9,445 nucleotides of DNA. Source: DATADF01 sp046263155 (lineage in GTDB: Bacteria; Actinomycetota; CADDZG01; WHSQ01). A program made the position numbers and the translations under genes. Below are positions 1 to 5,508 of the stretch, piece by piece (within the stretch, counting starts at the first letter, position 1; the number at the start of each line of letters is the position of its first letter). The stretch lies in contig JBHELF010000124.1 in NCBI GenBank assembly GCA_046263155.1, positions 1-9,445 on the forward strand, in the 5' to 3' direction. The notes under the pieces are model-generated. The model worked only from the letters and a program-made list of their open reading frames with translations, searched no databases and was not told where the DNA came from.

Positions 1-240
1 GCGAACGGGGCGATGCCGGTCGGGGTCGAGGGGGCCCGGAGGGCGGGCTTGGAGCCGCCTCCGGTCGAGGGCACGGTCAAGCACGAGCGCGTCGACGAGG
101 ACACGAAACTGCCGTGGCTCGCCGATGTCATCCCCTTGCCGGGCATGCGTCAGATTCTCAGCGTCGGTGACTTCGTGTTGATCCTGGGGCTCGCTCGATT
201 GGTCTATGTGCAGGCGCGCTCCGGCTCCTCCGTGAGGTGA
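1..240 (+). CDS. DUF5317-like membrane protein, C-terminal part
   Basis: The reading frame is open from the first base of the window to a TGA at 238-240, so this is the end of a longer gene whose start lies upstream. The visible 79 residues carry a 'NGAMPV' stretch, then 'LPWLADVIPLPGMRQILSVGD', then a hydrophobic segment (FVLILGLARLVYV) ending in a short basic tail. I recognise this order (a loop, the xLADVIPLPG...VSVGD element and a final membrane helix) as the C-terminus of DUF5317 proteins, small polytopic membrane proteins of actinobacteria and related Gram-positives with no known function. The ATG at 13 is an internal methionine, not the start. It converges on the minus-strand gene ending at 348. 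The family call rests on remembered consensus, so confidence is moderate. Confidence 0.7.
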   Translation, partial: ANGAMPVGVEGARRAGLEPPPVEGTVKHERVDEDTKLPWLADVIPLPGMRQILSVGDFVLILGLARLVYVQARSGSSVR

Positions 241-298
241 CGTCTGGACCCTCGGAAATTTCAGAAAGTGGAACCGGGCGCAGGTGTAACTCGGCGTC

Positions 299-320
299 CT
301 GTCTGACAACTGTCTGACAA
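299..320. repeat. Tandem 11-bp repeat of a TGTCTGACA palindrome
   Basis: CTGTCTGACAA occurs twice in perfect tandem (299-309 and 310-320). Each copy contains TGTC-T-GACA, a 4+1+4 palindrome, and the 11-bp period places both copies on the same face of the helix. It lies in the 107-bp gap between two convergent gene ends. An operator would be unusual there, so this may be a protein-binding site or a chance or slippage-derived duplication. The rest of the gap shows nothing clear, and no T-rich terminator is seen. Confidence 0.5.
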
Positions 321-347
321 CTGGGACAGAACTCGCCGCGCGAGCTC

Positions 348-986
348 CTAACGGAATTTGCGGTTCGTGGCATGCAGGATCGCATGCACCGTGGCAGTCG
401 CCACGTCGTCGTGAATCGTGGCAGAACCCAGGAGCTTGTTGGAGCCCGCATCCTGAAAGACCGTGACTCCGACCAGAACGGAGTCCAGCGAGCCGATCCT
501 GTGGATCTGGATCTGGTCCAGCTGCAAAGTGGCATTCATGCGCTTAAGCGCCGGCTCAAGGGCCTTGATGCATGCGGACGCGGCCGCCCGGGCCCTCACG
601 TCCCTCGACGGCCCCGCGGCAGCGGCACCGTCGGTGATCTCTCCATCGGGCCACTGCAGGGCGACCTTCACCCAGCTACCGCGGCGTTTGCTTGCGACGA
701 TCACGCTGTCGAGGACCGGTCTTGCGTCGTCGGCGGCCGTCGCGGACTTCTCCTTGCGGCGGTCGAGAACCACTACCGAAACGATGCGGTGATCGATTGG
801 GATCCCAAAGCGTGCCGCGGCAAGCGATTGGATGTCTCGTACCAGTTGCTTGGGTGGTCGTTCGGGCGAGCCCACGATGTGGATCTCCGTCGGGGCTTCC
901 TCGCCGGCGATGCGAACGCTCTCCACACCGGGTACCTGCAAGATGTCTTCTTCGAGCTTCGCAAGACGTTCCCGCATGTCGCTCAT
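348..986 (-). CDS. Conserved protein of unknown function, two-domain
   Basis: This is a 212-residue soluble protein with no signal peptide or membrane segment. The N-terminal half (residues about 1-75) runs LAKLEEDILQVPGVESVRI, then IHIVGSPERPPKQLVRDIQS, then FGIPIDHRIVSVV. I recall similar 'PKQ-VRDIQS...DHR-ISVV' proteins annotated only as hypothetical in actinobacteria and thermophilic Firmicutes. The C-terminal half (about 95-212) has a WPDGEITDG turn and ends LLGSATIHDD-TATVHAILHATNRKF, faintly like the small regulatory domain of 2-isopropylmalate synthase; that comparison is weak. The start chosen is the ATG at 986, with a modest AGCAGG box 8 nt upstream. The frame continues to a TTG at 1091, but the extra 35 residues are Arg/Pro/Ser-rich and look non-coding. 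It is divergent from the peptide-kinase locus and shares its regulatory region. Function is unknown. Confidence 0.72.
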   Translation of the reverse strand: MSDMRERLAKLEEDILQVPGVESVRIAGEEAPTEIHIVGSPERPPKQLVRDIQSLAAARFGIPIDHRIVSVVVLDRRKEKSATAADDARPVLDSVIVASKRRGSWVKVALQWPDGEITDGAAAAGPSRDVRARAAASACIKALEPALKRMNATLQLDQIQIHRIGSLDSVLVGVTVFQDAGSNKLLGSATIHDDVATATVHAILHATNRKFR

Positions 987-1123
987 GATAGGGGCCTGCT
1001 CTGCTAGAACCCGGGATGTGACTGGGCTGGATTCAGGCGTTTCGCGCGACGGGCGCGAGGCCTTGCGTGGGACTTCGCGAGCCGCTTTCAAGCGCCTTTC
1101 GCCACCTGGTGAGAAAAAAAGTA

Positions 1124-1152
1124 TTGCCTTACAAGGTCGTTCCCCTTACCCT
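1124..1152 (+). promoter_or_regulatory. Candidate sigma-70-like promoter for the peptide
   Basis: TTGCCT at 1124-1129 is separated by 17 bp from TACCCT at 1147-1152. An A7 tract (1114-1120) just upstream could act as an UP-like element. Transcription would begin near 1157-1160, just before the inverted repeats, giving a leader of about 145 nt. The -10 box matches the consensus only at its TA...T positions, so this is a prediction. Confidence 0.4.
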
Positions 1153-1155
1153 GAC

Positions 1156-1202
1156 CAGCAATCACCTACTTGGGTTGCTGTGTCACCCATTCGGGTGACA
1201 CA
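1156..1202 (+). promoter_or_regulatory. Two adjacent inverted repeats (operators or leader hairpins)
   Basis: The first element pairs CAGCAA (1156-1161) with TTGCTG (1175-1180). The second pairs TGTGTCACCC (1179-1188) with GGGTGACACA (1193-1202), a perfect 10-bp stem around ATTC. Read as DNA, CACCTACTTGGGTTG (1163-1177) and CACCCATTCGGGTGA (1184-1198) match at 10 of 15 positions and start exactly 21 bp apart, two helical turns. They could therefore be a tandem operator, for example for the response regulator encoded downstream, or the first two stems of a structured 5' leader. The inverted repeats are directly visible; their role is inference. Confidence 0.6.
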
Positions 1203-1262
1203 AGCGGATTCACAACGAAGGGAGCAACACCCCTAGCGGATTGATTTAAGTACCTGAGCGGA

Positions 1263-1302
1263 GCGGCTGTCCTGTCGGATTCGAGTTCCCGAAAGGAGCC
1301 GC
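1263..1302 (+). promoter_or_regulatory. Leader hairpin sequestering the ribosome binding site
   Basis: Three stacked helices can be drawn: GCGGC (1263-1267) with GCCGC (1298-1302), TCCT (1270-1273) with AGGA (1294-1297), and TCGG (1275-1278) with CCGA (1289-1292). That gives 13 pairs with a 2-nt bulge and a G/A mismatch, closed by a 10-nt loop. The Shine-Dalgarno AGGAG (1294-1298) lies entirely within the stem, 7 nt before the ATG at 1306. This suggests translational control of the small ORF by a ligand, temperature, a protein or an RNA. I do not recognise a known riboswitch consensus in the 5' leader. Confidence 0.6.
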
Positions 1303-1305
1303 AAA

Positions 1306-1383
1306 ATGAAGGTACGCCTTCTTGCTTTCGCAAGCGTCCTGGCAGCCATTTTCCAGACTGCCGGCGCCACTTGGAAGGGCTAA
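1306..1383 (+). CDS. 25-residue signal-peptide-like micropeptide
   Basis: ATG at 1306 follows AGGAG with an ideal 7-nt spacing and reads 25 codons to TAA (1381-1383). The peptide has a basic start (MKVR), a hydrophobic core (LLAFASVLAAIF), a polar c-region (QTAGA) and ends TWKG. This is the tripartite layout of a Sec signal peptide with an A-G-A site that signal peptidase I could cut, which would release only a very short tail. It has its own candidate promoter, a structured leader and a strong terminator directly behind it, so it looks like a dedicated small transcript. A membrane histidine kinase starts 84 bp downstream. Possible roles are a secreted signal, a membrane micropeptide or a regulatory leader peptide. 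It has no Cys, unlike AgrD-type cyclic autoinducers. No homologue is known to me; the coding call rests on RBS, length pattern and context. Confidence 0.6.
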   Translation: MKVRLLAFASVLAAIFQTAGATWKG

Positions 1384-1396
1384 AAGCATTGCACCG

Positions 1397-1431
1397 GGGG
1401 GACAGCTGATCACTGTCCCCCTGATTCTTTT
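1397..1431 (+). terminator. Intrinsic terminator after the micropeptide
   Basis: GGGGGACAG (1397-1405) pairs perfectly with CTGTCCCCC (1413-1421) around a 7-nt loop (CTGATCA), and the stem is followed by the T-rich TGATTCTTTT. It begins 13 nt after the micropeptide stop. It should end most transcripts there and separate the peptide RNA from the kinase-regulator genes, or allow limited read-through into them. Confidence 0.82.
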
Positions 1432-1455
1432 CCCGCTGATTTCAAGCGCCTCACT

Positions 1456-1467
1456 TACGATGAATTT
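1456..1467 (+). promoter_or_regulatory. Candidate leaderless promoter of the kinase gene
   Basis: TACGAT (1456-1461) fits the TANNNT -10 pattern and is followed by exactly 6 nt and then the kinase ATG at 1468, so transcription would start on the A of the start codon. No Shine-Dalgarno sequence precedes this ATG, which suits a leaderless mRNA. No clear -35 box is visible. Confidence 0.42.
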
Positions 1468-2826
1468 ATGAGAGCCGCTCGTTTTTTTTGGCTCACTACG
1501 AGTGTGATTGCCTTATCCCTTCTGGCTTGGCAGCTAGCCGAAAAGGGACTGGGCTCACACGACCTTGGCACCATCGCCTTTTGGATCGTGCTCCTCGCGG
1601 CAGTCGACTTACTGCCGGTATCTCTGGGATTGGAATCCCAGATAACTATGGGGTTCCCCATACGTTTTGCAATTGCAATTCTGTTCAGGGATAACCCTGG
1701 GCTGGCCATGCTCATTGGTGGCCTTGCCGCTTTCGACATCCGCGAAGTACGCGGGGAGATCGAGCTCATTAGAACAATATTCAATCGGCTCCAGAGTGCG
1801 TTGTCCGTCGCCACAGCCGCTTTCATCTGTGCTGCCTTCTTGAATCCGTTCAACCCGATTGTCGTGGCGCTTGCCGCGATGGCTCAGGTCGCGACCAATC
1901 TTGGCTTGGTGTCAATCTCAGTCACTCTGCATCAGCATGCTCCGTATCGGAGGGTGCTGTCGGTTCTTGTGCCTAAGCCTCGAGCCGGATTTGCCCTCTC
2001 TTACATTGTTCTCACCGCCTTAGGAGCGGTCACAGCCGTTGTCGCAAATGAGATTGGCAATTGGGCCGTTGCCGCCGTGCTTATTCCCCTGCTATTCGCG
2101 CGCCTAAGCATCCTTGGGGCAAGGCGCCAGCAAGAGCTGTCCGAGAAGGTCCGCAAACAGCAGGAAGATCTACTCCACGCAACTGAGAAGGTCTTTCAGG
2201 AGCGGGAAGCGGAGCGGCATCGGATTGCCGAGGACATCCACGACGCAAGCCTCCAACTTTTGACGGCCGCCTCGTACAGCTTCCGCAATGCCTCGAGGGC
2301 TATAGAAGAAGGCCAGTATCCGGAAGCGCGTGCTGCGGTTGAGACGGCGGGGCGCGCTCTGGATGATGGGATCGACCAGCTCCGCGACTCCCTGGTCGAC
2401 TTACGCCGCTCGTCCATGGCTGAGGGTGGGCTCATGGAGACCATGAACAAGTACGCCGACGAGCTCTCGACCCTTTGGGGAACGACGATCACACTCGAGG
2501 GCGAGATCACGAAAGAGCCCCCGACGCCGGTGGCCCTGGCGGCCTTCCAGATCTTTCAGGAGGCCCTCACCAACGCACTCAAGCACGCCAACTCTCAAGA
2601 AGTTTCAGTACGCGTCGAGAATCAAGATGGACTCGTCCATATAGTGGTCGAGGACAACGGGGAGGGTTTCGATACCACGACGGAGGCCGGACCGGAGCAT
2701 GTCGGTATGGATCTCATGAAGGAGCGTGCAGCGCGGGTGGGCGGACGCATCGAACTGCAGTCGATACCCGGCGAGGGCACGCGCATCGAAGCGATCCTGC
2801 CGGGAGGGGTCGCGGTCAACCAATGA
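1468..2826 (+). CDS. Membrane sensor histidine kinase, NarL/ComP type
   Basis: A 452-residue two-component sensor kinase. Residues about 7-216 form a membrane domain with six or seven hydrophobic segments (about 7-23, 34-55, 62-89, 111-126, 130-152, 174-194, 196-216) and no large extracellular loop, so it probably senses something in or near the membrane. A coiled-coil-like linker (218-256, many Glu/Gln/Lys/Arg) leads to the HisKA_3 motif RHRIAEDIHDASLQ with phospho-accepting His258. The ATPase domain has an N box EALTNALKHAN (Asn369), DNGEGF (396-401) and a G2-like region ending VGMDLMKERA. All key residues are present, so it should be active. The stop overlaps the regulator start (ATGA), indicating translational coupling. 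Its start has no RBS and may be leaderless. The membrane half is clearly AT-richer than the kinase half, and a T8 run lies at codons 5-8. The ligand is unknown; the upstream micropeptide is a candidate. Confidence 0.92.
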   Translation: MRAARFFWLTTSVIALSLLAWQLAEKGLGSHDLGTIAFWIVLLAAVDLLPVSLGLESQITMGFPIRFAIAILFRDNPGLAMLIGGLAAFDIREVRGEIELIRTIFNRLQSALSVATAAFICAAFLNPFNPIVVALAAMAQVATNLGLVSISVTLHQHAPYRRVLSVLVPKPRAGFALSYIVLTALGAVTAVVANEIGNWAVAAVLIPLLFARLSILGARRQQELSEKVRKQQEDLLHATEKVFQEREAERHRIAEDIHDASLQLLTAASYSFRNASRAIEEGQYPEARAAVETAGRALDDGIDQLRDSLVDLRRSSMAEGGLMETMNKYADELSTLWGTTITLEGEITKEPPTPVALAAFQIFQEALTNALKHANSQEVSVRVENQDGLVHIVVEDNGEGFDTTTEAGPEHVGMDLMKERAARVGGRIELQSIPGEGTRIEAILPGGVAVNQ

Positions 2827-3443
2827 AGCTTCTGATCGCAGAGGACCACAAGCTGGTATCGCAGGGTCTCCAAAAGATGTTGTCGGAGATCGACGGCATC
2901 GACCTCGTGGGGGTAGTCCACTCGGCCGAGGAGGCGATCCGCTCGGTCCAGGAGAGAGAAATCGACGTTGTGCTCATGGACGTCAACTTCGGAGCCGGGA
3001 TGAACGGAATCGACGCGACGCGCCAAATCAAGCAGGGGCCGAAGCCGGCCAAGGTCCTCGCACTCACGATGTTCAAGGACCCGGCGACGGTCGCCCAGGC
3101 GATCAAGGCTGGGGCCGACGGCTATTTATCGAAGAGCGCGTCGGAGGAGTTCGTCGTGTGGGCTATCAACGAGGTCATGGAGGGGCGCCAGGTCCTCGAC
3201 CCCGGAGTGACCGAGGGGATATTCGGTCGCATCGGCGGCAAGGGACCGCACGCGCTGACCGATCGCGAGATGACCGCTCTTCAAGAGATGGCGCACGGAA
3301 AATCGACGCGTCAGATCGCGAGCGACATGGGCCTGTCTGAAGACACCGTCAAGACCTATCTGAAACAGATATTCAGAAAGCTCGGAGTGCACGACCGAGC
3401 CGGGGCGGTGGCCGAAGGCTTCCGCCGCGGCCTAGTTCATTAG
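2823..3443 (+). CDS. LuxR/NarL-family response regulator
   Basis: A 206-residue DNA-binding regulator and the evident partner of the preceding kinase. The receiver domain (about 1-120) has the acidic pair Glu7-Asp8, the phospho-acceptor Asp53 (VLMDVNF), Thr82 (LALTMF) and Lys104 (YLSKSAS). The output is a GerE/LuxR helix-turn-helix (about 142-204): LTDREMTALQEMAHGKSTRQIA, then SEDTVKTYLKQIFRKLGV. The start is the ATG at 2823, which overlaps the kinase stop by four bases. The frame stays open well upstream (to about 2475), but that part lies inside the kinase gene and matches nothing, so it is rejected. The usual DPxMP motif after the aspartate is replaced by DVNFGAGMNGI, a common variant in this family. 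Likely targets include the inverted repeats upstream of the micropeptide and perhaps the downstream cyclase gene; this is inference. Confidence 0.93.
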   Translation: MKLLIAEDHKLVSQGLQKMLSEIDGIDLVGVVHSAEEAIRSVQEREIDVVLMDVNFGAGMNGIDATRQIKQGPKPAKVLALTMFKDPATVAQAIKAGADGYLSKSASEEFVVWAINEVMEGRQVLDPGVTEGIFGRIGGKGPHALTDREMTALQEMAHGKSTRQIASDMGLSEDTVKTYLKQIFRKLGVHDRAGAVAEGFRRGLVH

Positions 3444-3448
3444 AGCGA

Positions 3449-3472
3449 CCCCGGCGCCGGGCAGCCTCGGGG
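3449..3472 (+). repeat. GC-rich palindrome between regulator and cyclase
   Basis: CCCGGCGCCGGG (3450-3461) is a perfect 12-bp palindrome, and CCCCG (3449-3453) can alternatively pair with CGGGG (3468-3472). It starts 6 bp after the regulator stop and is followed by CATCTTGT. It may be a weak terminator or a binding site; the T-run is poor. Downstream, TAACAT at 3513-3518 could be a -10 box for the cyclase gene. Confidence 0.3.
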
Positions 3473-3530
3473 CATCTTGTCCTGTCCCGCCCTGCGACGG
3501 AGAATGAATGCGTAACATCCACTCGAGGGG

Positions 3531-5504
3531 ATGGATCCGTTGAGTCAGGTTGTCGAAGAGTCGCCACTTCAGGCGGGGCGCGACGCCGCCGGTCGGAGCT
3601 CCTGGCATGAAGCCTTTGACCTCCTGACGCGTGCGGATAACGCCCTCACCCTCTCTCCGGAGGATCTAGAGCTTTACGGCGAGGCGGCTTATTGGGTCGG
3701 TCGTCTCGACGACGCGCTCGCAATTCGCGAACGCGCCTACTCGGGCCACGTGAAGGCGGGCAGCAAGCGGCAGGCAGCGGTGGTGGCGGCCAAGTTGGCT
3801 AACGACCACTTCAGCAAGCTCGCGGCTGCCGTCGCTAACGCCTGGATCAACAAGGCGGAGCGCCTGCTGGAGGGCGAAGGCGATTGTGTTGAGCGGGGTT
3901 GGCTCACAACGATGCGTGGCCTCTCGGGACTCTTTAGCGGAGAGCATCAACTCGCGGTTACCTTCGGCGAGGCCACGATCGAGATCGGGACGCGCTTCGG
4001 CGATCGCGACCTTCAGGCCTTCGGACTTGTCCTGAAGGGCCGCGCCTTGGTCGATATGGGCGAAGTCAAGAAAGGTTTGGCTCTACTCGACGAGGCGACC
4101 GTGGCGGCCATAAGTGGCGAGTTGCGTCCCTTCTCTACCGGAATGATCTATTGCGTTGCGATCTCCACCACCAGTGAGCTGACGGACTACGGCAGAGCCA
4201 GCGAGTGGGCGGAAGCCTCGATGCGTTGGTGCGAACGTCAATCAGTCGGTGGGTTTCCTGGGATGTGCCGAATCCATCGAGCCGAGATCATGAAGTTGCG
4301 CGGCTCGTGGGCAGAGGCCGAGCAAGAGGCACGGCGCGCCCTCACGGAGCTCGGCGGCTTCAATGTGATGTTCGCTGGCGAAGGTTTCTATGAAGTCGGC
4401 GAGGTGCGTTTGCGGATGGGGGACCTGGAAGGCGCCGAAGACGCCTTTCGCCAGGCGAACGAGCTCGGGCGCAGTCCCCACCCAGGGCTCGGCTTGCTAC
4501 GACTCGCCGAGGGCAAGGTTGAACCAGCCCAAAGAGGGATCGGCCGCGCCGTGGAGGAGGCGTCCGACATCTCGCGCATTCGCCTTCTTCCCGGACAGGT
4601 AGAGATCGCCGTTGCGGCCGGAGACCTCGAAACGGCAAGGCATGCACACGCCGAAATGGAGGAGCTGCGAAAGACCTACGACAGCAAGGTCTTTCACGCG
4701 GCGACGTTGCAAGCGGGCGGCTCGATTCGCTACTCCGAAGGCGATTATTCGAGGGCGATCAAGGAGCTGCGCCACAGCCTCCGCTCGTGGCAGGAAGCCG
4801 ACCTTCCCTACGAAGCCGCCCGGGTGCGCCTCCTGCTCGGAATGGCGCTTCAATCCGCGGGCGACGAGGACGACGCCCAATTCGAGCTGCAAACGGCAAA
4901 GAAGGCTTTCGAGAAGCTCGGCGCGCAGCTCGACCTGCGCCGCGTCCTAGACCTCTTGGGCGAAGAAATCTCAGAGAAGCTGGCCAAGGCCTCCATTCCC
5001 ACGCAGCGGCTGACCAGGACTTTCATGTTCACCGACATTGTGGGATCGACAAACCTCGCGGGGGTGCTCGGCGACGACGCATGGGGTCATCTACTTTCGT
5101 GGCACGACGACGCCATGCGCAAGCTATTCGCCACACATAACGGCGAAGAGGTCAAGCAAGTCGGCGACGGTTTCTTCGTGGCGTTCGAGCAACCCGGCGA
5201 AGCAGTGGAATGCGCGGTCGACGTTCAAAAGCGTCTCGCGGCGCACAGGAAAGAGACCGGCTTCGCCCCGCAGGTGCGAATAGGTCTCCATTGCGCGGAC
5301 GCAGCTCGACGAGGCCGCGACTACGAAGGAATGGGCGTACACGAAGCCGCACGCATCGGTGCGCTTGCACAAGCCGGCGAGATCCTGGCATCGCGCGAGG
5401 TCGTTGAGGCCGCACGGATCCGTTTTCCAGTCTCGGAGTTTCGGACGGCGGAACTAAAGGGAGTCCCCCAACCCGTCGAGATCGCGTCGATCTCGATTTC
5501 TTAG
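3531..5504 (+). CDS. TPR-repeat class III adenylate cyclase
   Basis: A 657-residue cytoplasmic protein predicted to make cAMP from ATP. Residues about 1-485 are alpha-helical TPR-like repeats (for example YGEAAYWVGRLDDALAIRERA, YSEGDYSRAIKELRHSL), probably a protein- or ligand-sensing scaffold. Residues about 495-655 form the class III catalytic domain, with metal ligands Asp502 (FTDIVGST) and Asp546 (KQVGDGF), ATP-specifying Lys542 and Asp597 (RDYEGMG), and Arg608. The usual transition-state Asn is His604 (GVHEAAR), a substitution I recall in many actinobacterial cyclases, so activity is plausible but unproven. There are no membrane segments, HTH or P-loop. The ATG at 3531 has AGGGG directly against it, too close for a normal SD; the in-frame TTG at 3540 is better spaced. 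It lies 87 bp after the response regulator, on the same strand, possibly with its own promoter. Adenylate rather than guanylate specificity is inferred from Lys/Asp. Confidence 0.9.
   Translation: MDPLSQVVEESPLQAGRDAAGRSSWHEAFDLLTRADNALTLSPEDLELYGEAAYWVGRLDDALAIRERAYSGHVKAGSKRQAAVVAAKLANDHFSKLAAAVANAWINKAERLLEGEGDCVERGWLTTMRGLSGLFSGEHQLAVTFGEATIEIGTRFGDRDLQAFGLVLKGRALVDMGEVKKGLALLDEATVAAISGELRPFSTGMIYCVAISTTSELTDYGRASEWAEASMRWCERQSVGGFPGMCRIHRAEIMKLRGSWAEAEQEARRALTELGGFNVMFAGEGFYEVGEVRLRMGDLEGAEDAFRQANELGRSPHPGLGLLRLAEGKVEPAQRGIGRAVEEASDISRIRLLPGQVEIAVAAGDLETARHAHAEMEELRKTYDSKVFHAATLQAGGSIRYSEGDYSRAIKELRHSLRSWQEADLPYEAARVRLLLGMALQSAGDEDDAQFELQTAKKAFEKLGAQLDLRRVLDLLGEEISEKLAKASIPTQRLTRTFMFTDIVGSTNLAGVLGDDAWGHLLSWHDDAMRKLFATHNGEEVKQVGDGFFVAFEQPGEAVECAVDVQKRLAAHRKETGFAPQVRIGLHCADAARRGRDYEGMGVHEAARIGALAQAGEILASREVVEAARIRFPVSEFRTAELKGVPQPVEIASISIS
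5476..5502 (+). terminator. Terminator hairpin inside the cyclase 3' end
   Basis: TCGAGATCG (5476-5484) pairs perfectly with CGATCTCGA (5488-5496) around a CGT loop, followed by TTTCTT running into the TAG stop at 5502-5504. It overlaps the last codons of the cyclase and can stop plus-strand transcription before it enters the convergent gene only 4 bp away. On the minus strand it lacks a T-run. Confidence 0.5.
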
Positions 5505-5508
5505 CTGC

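Larger units (their letters stand above)
987..1305. other. Divergent intergenic region with promoter and leader
   Basis: These 319 bases separate the minus-strand unknown gene from the small peptide ORF. The left part (987-1110) is the non-coding-looking upstream extension of the minus-strand frame, and I see only a CACC-T-GGTG palindrome at 1103-1111 there. From 1114 on, it holds an A7 tract, a candidate promoter, two inverted repeats, repeated AGCGGATT boxes and an RBS-sequestering hairpin, listed separately. I found no convincing promoter for the minus-strand gene. Confidence 0.6.

Noticed and set aside
372..1007. Long plus-strand frame opposite the minus-strand unknown gene
   Set aside because: It is antisense to a frame with conserved motifs, has Arg/Gly-rich low-complexity composition and no RBS; a GC-rich shadow frame.
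1275..1292. T-arm-like GGATTCGAGTTCC, suggesting a tRNA fragment
   Set aside because: The conserved G53-C61 closing pair is absent, no acceptor, D or anticodon arms are nearby, and the sequence is explained by the RBS hairpin.
1156..1305. c-di-GMP (GEMM) or c-di-AMP (ydaO) riboswitch
   Set aside because: Tempting given the nearby GGDEF-EAL gene, but the conserved GEMM and ydaO core sequences are not present.
1306..1383. AgrD/cyclic lactone autoinducer precursor assignment
   Set aside because: The hydrophobic leader is similar in style, but there is no Cys or Ser for ring formation, no acidic C-terminal tail and no AgrB-like gene in the window.
1460..1471. Tiny ATG AAT TTA TGA frame overlapping the kinase start
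   Set aside because: Only three codons and no RBS; the ATG is a by-product of the TACGATG box.
2475..2822. N-terminal extension of the response regulator inside the kinase gene
   Set aside because: The translation is Arg/Gly-rich and matches no domain. The receiver domain begins exactly at the ATG at 2823, which overlaps the kinase stop.
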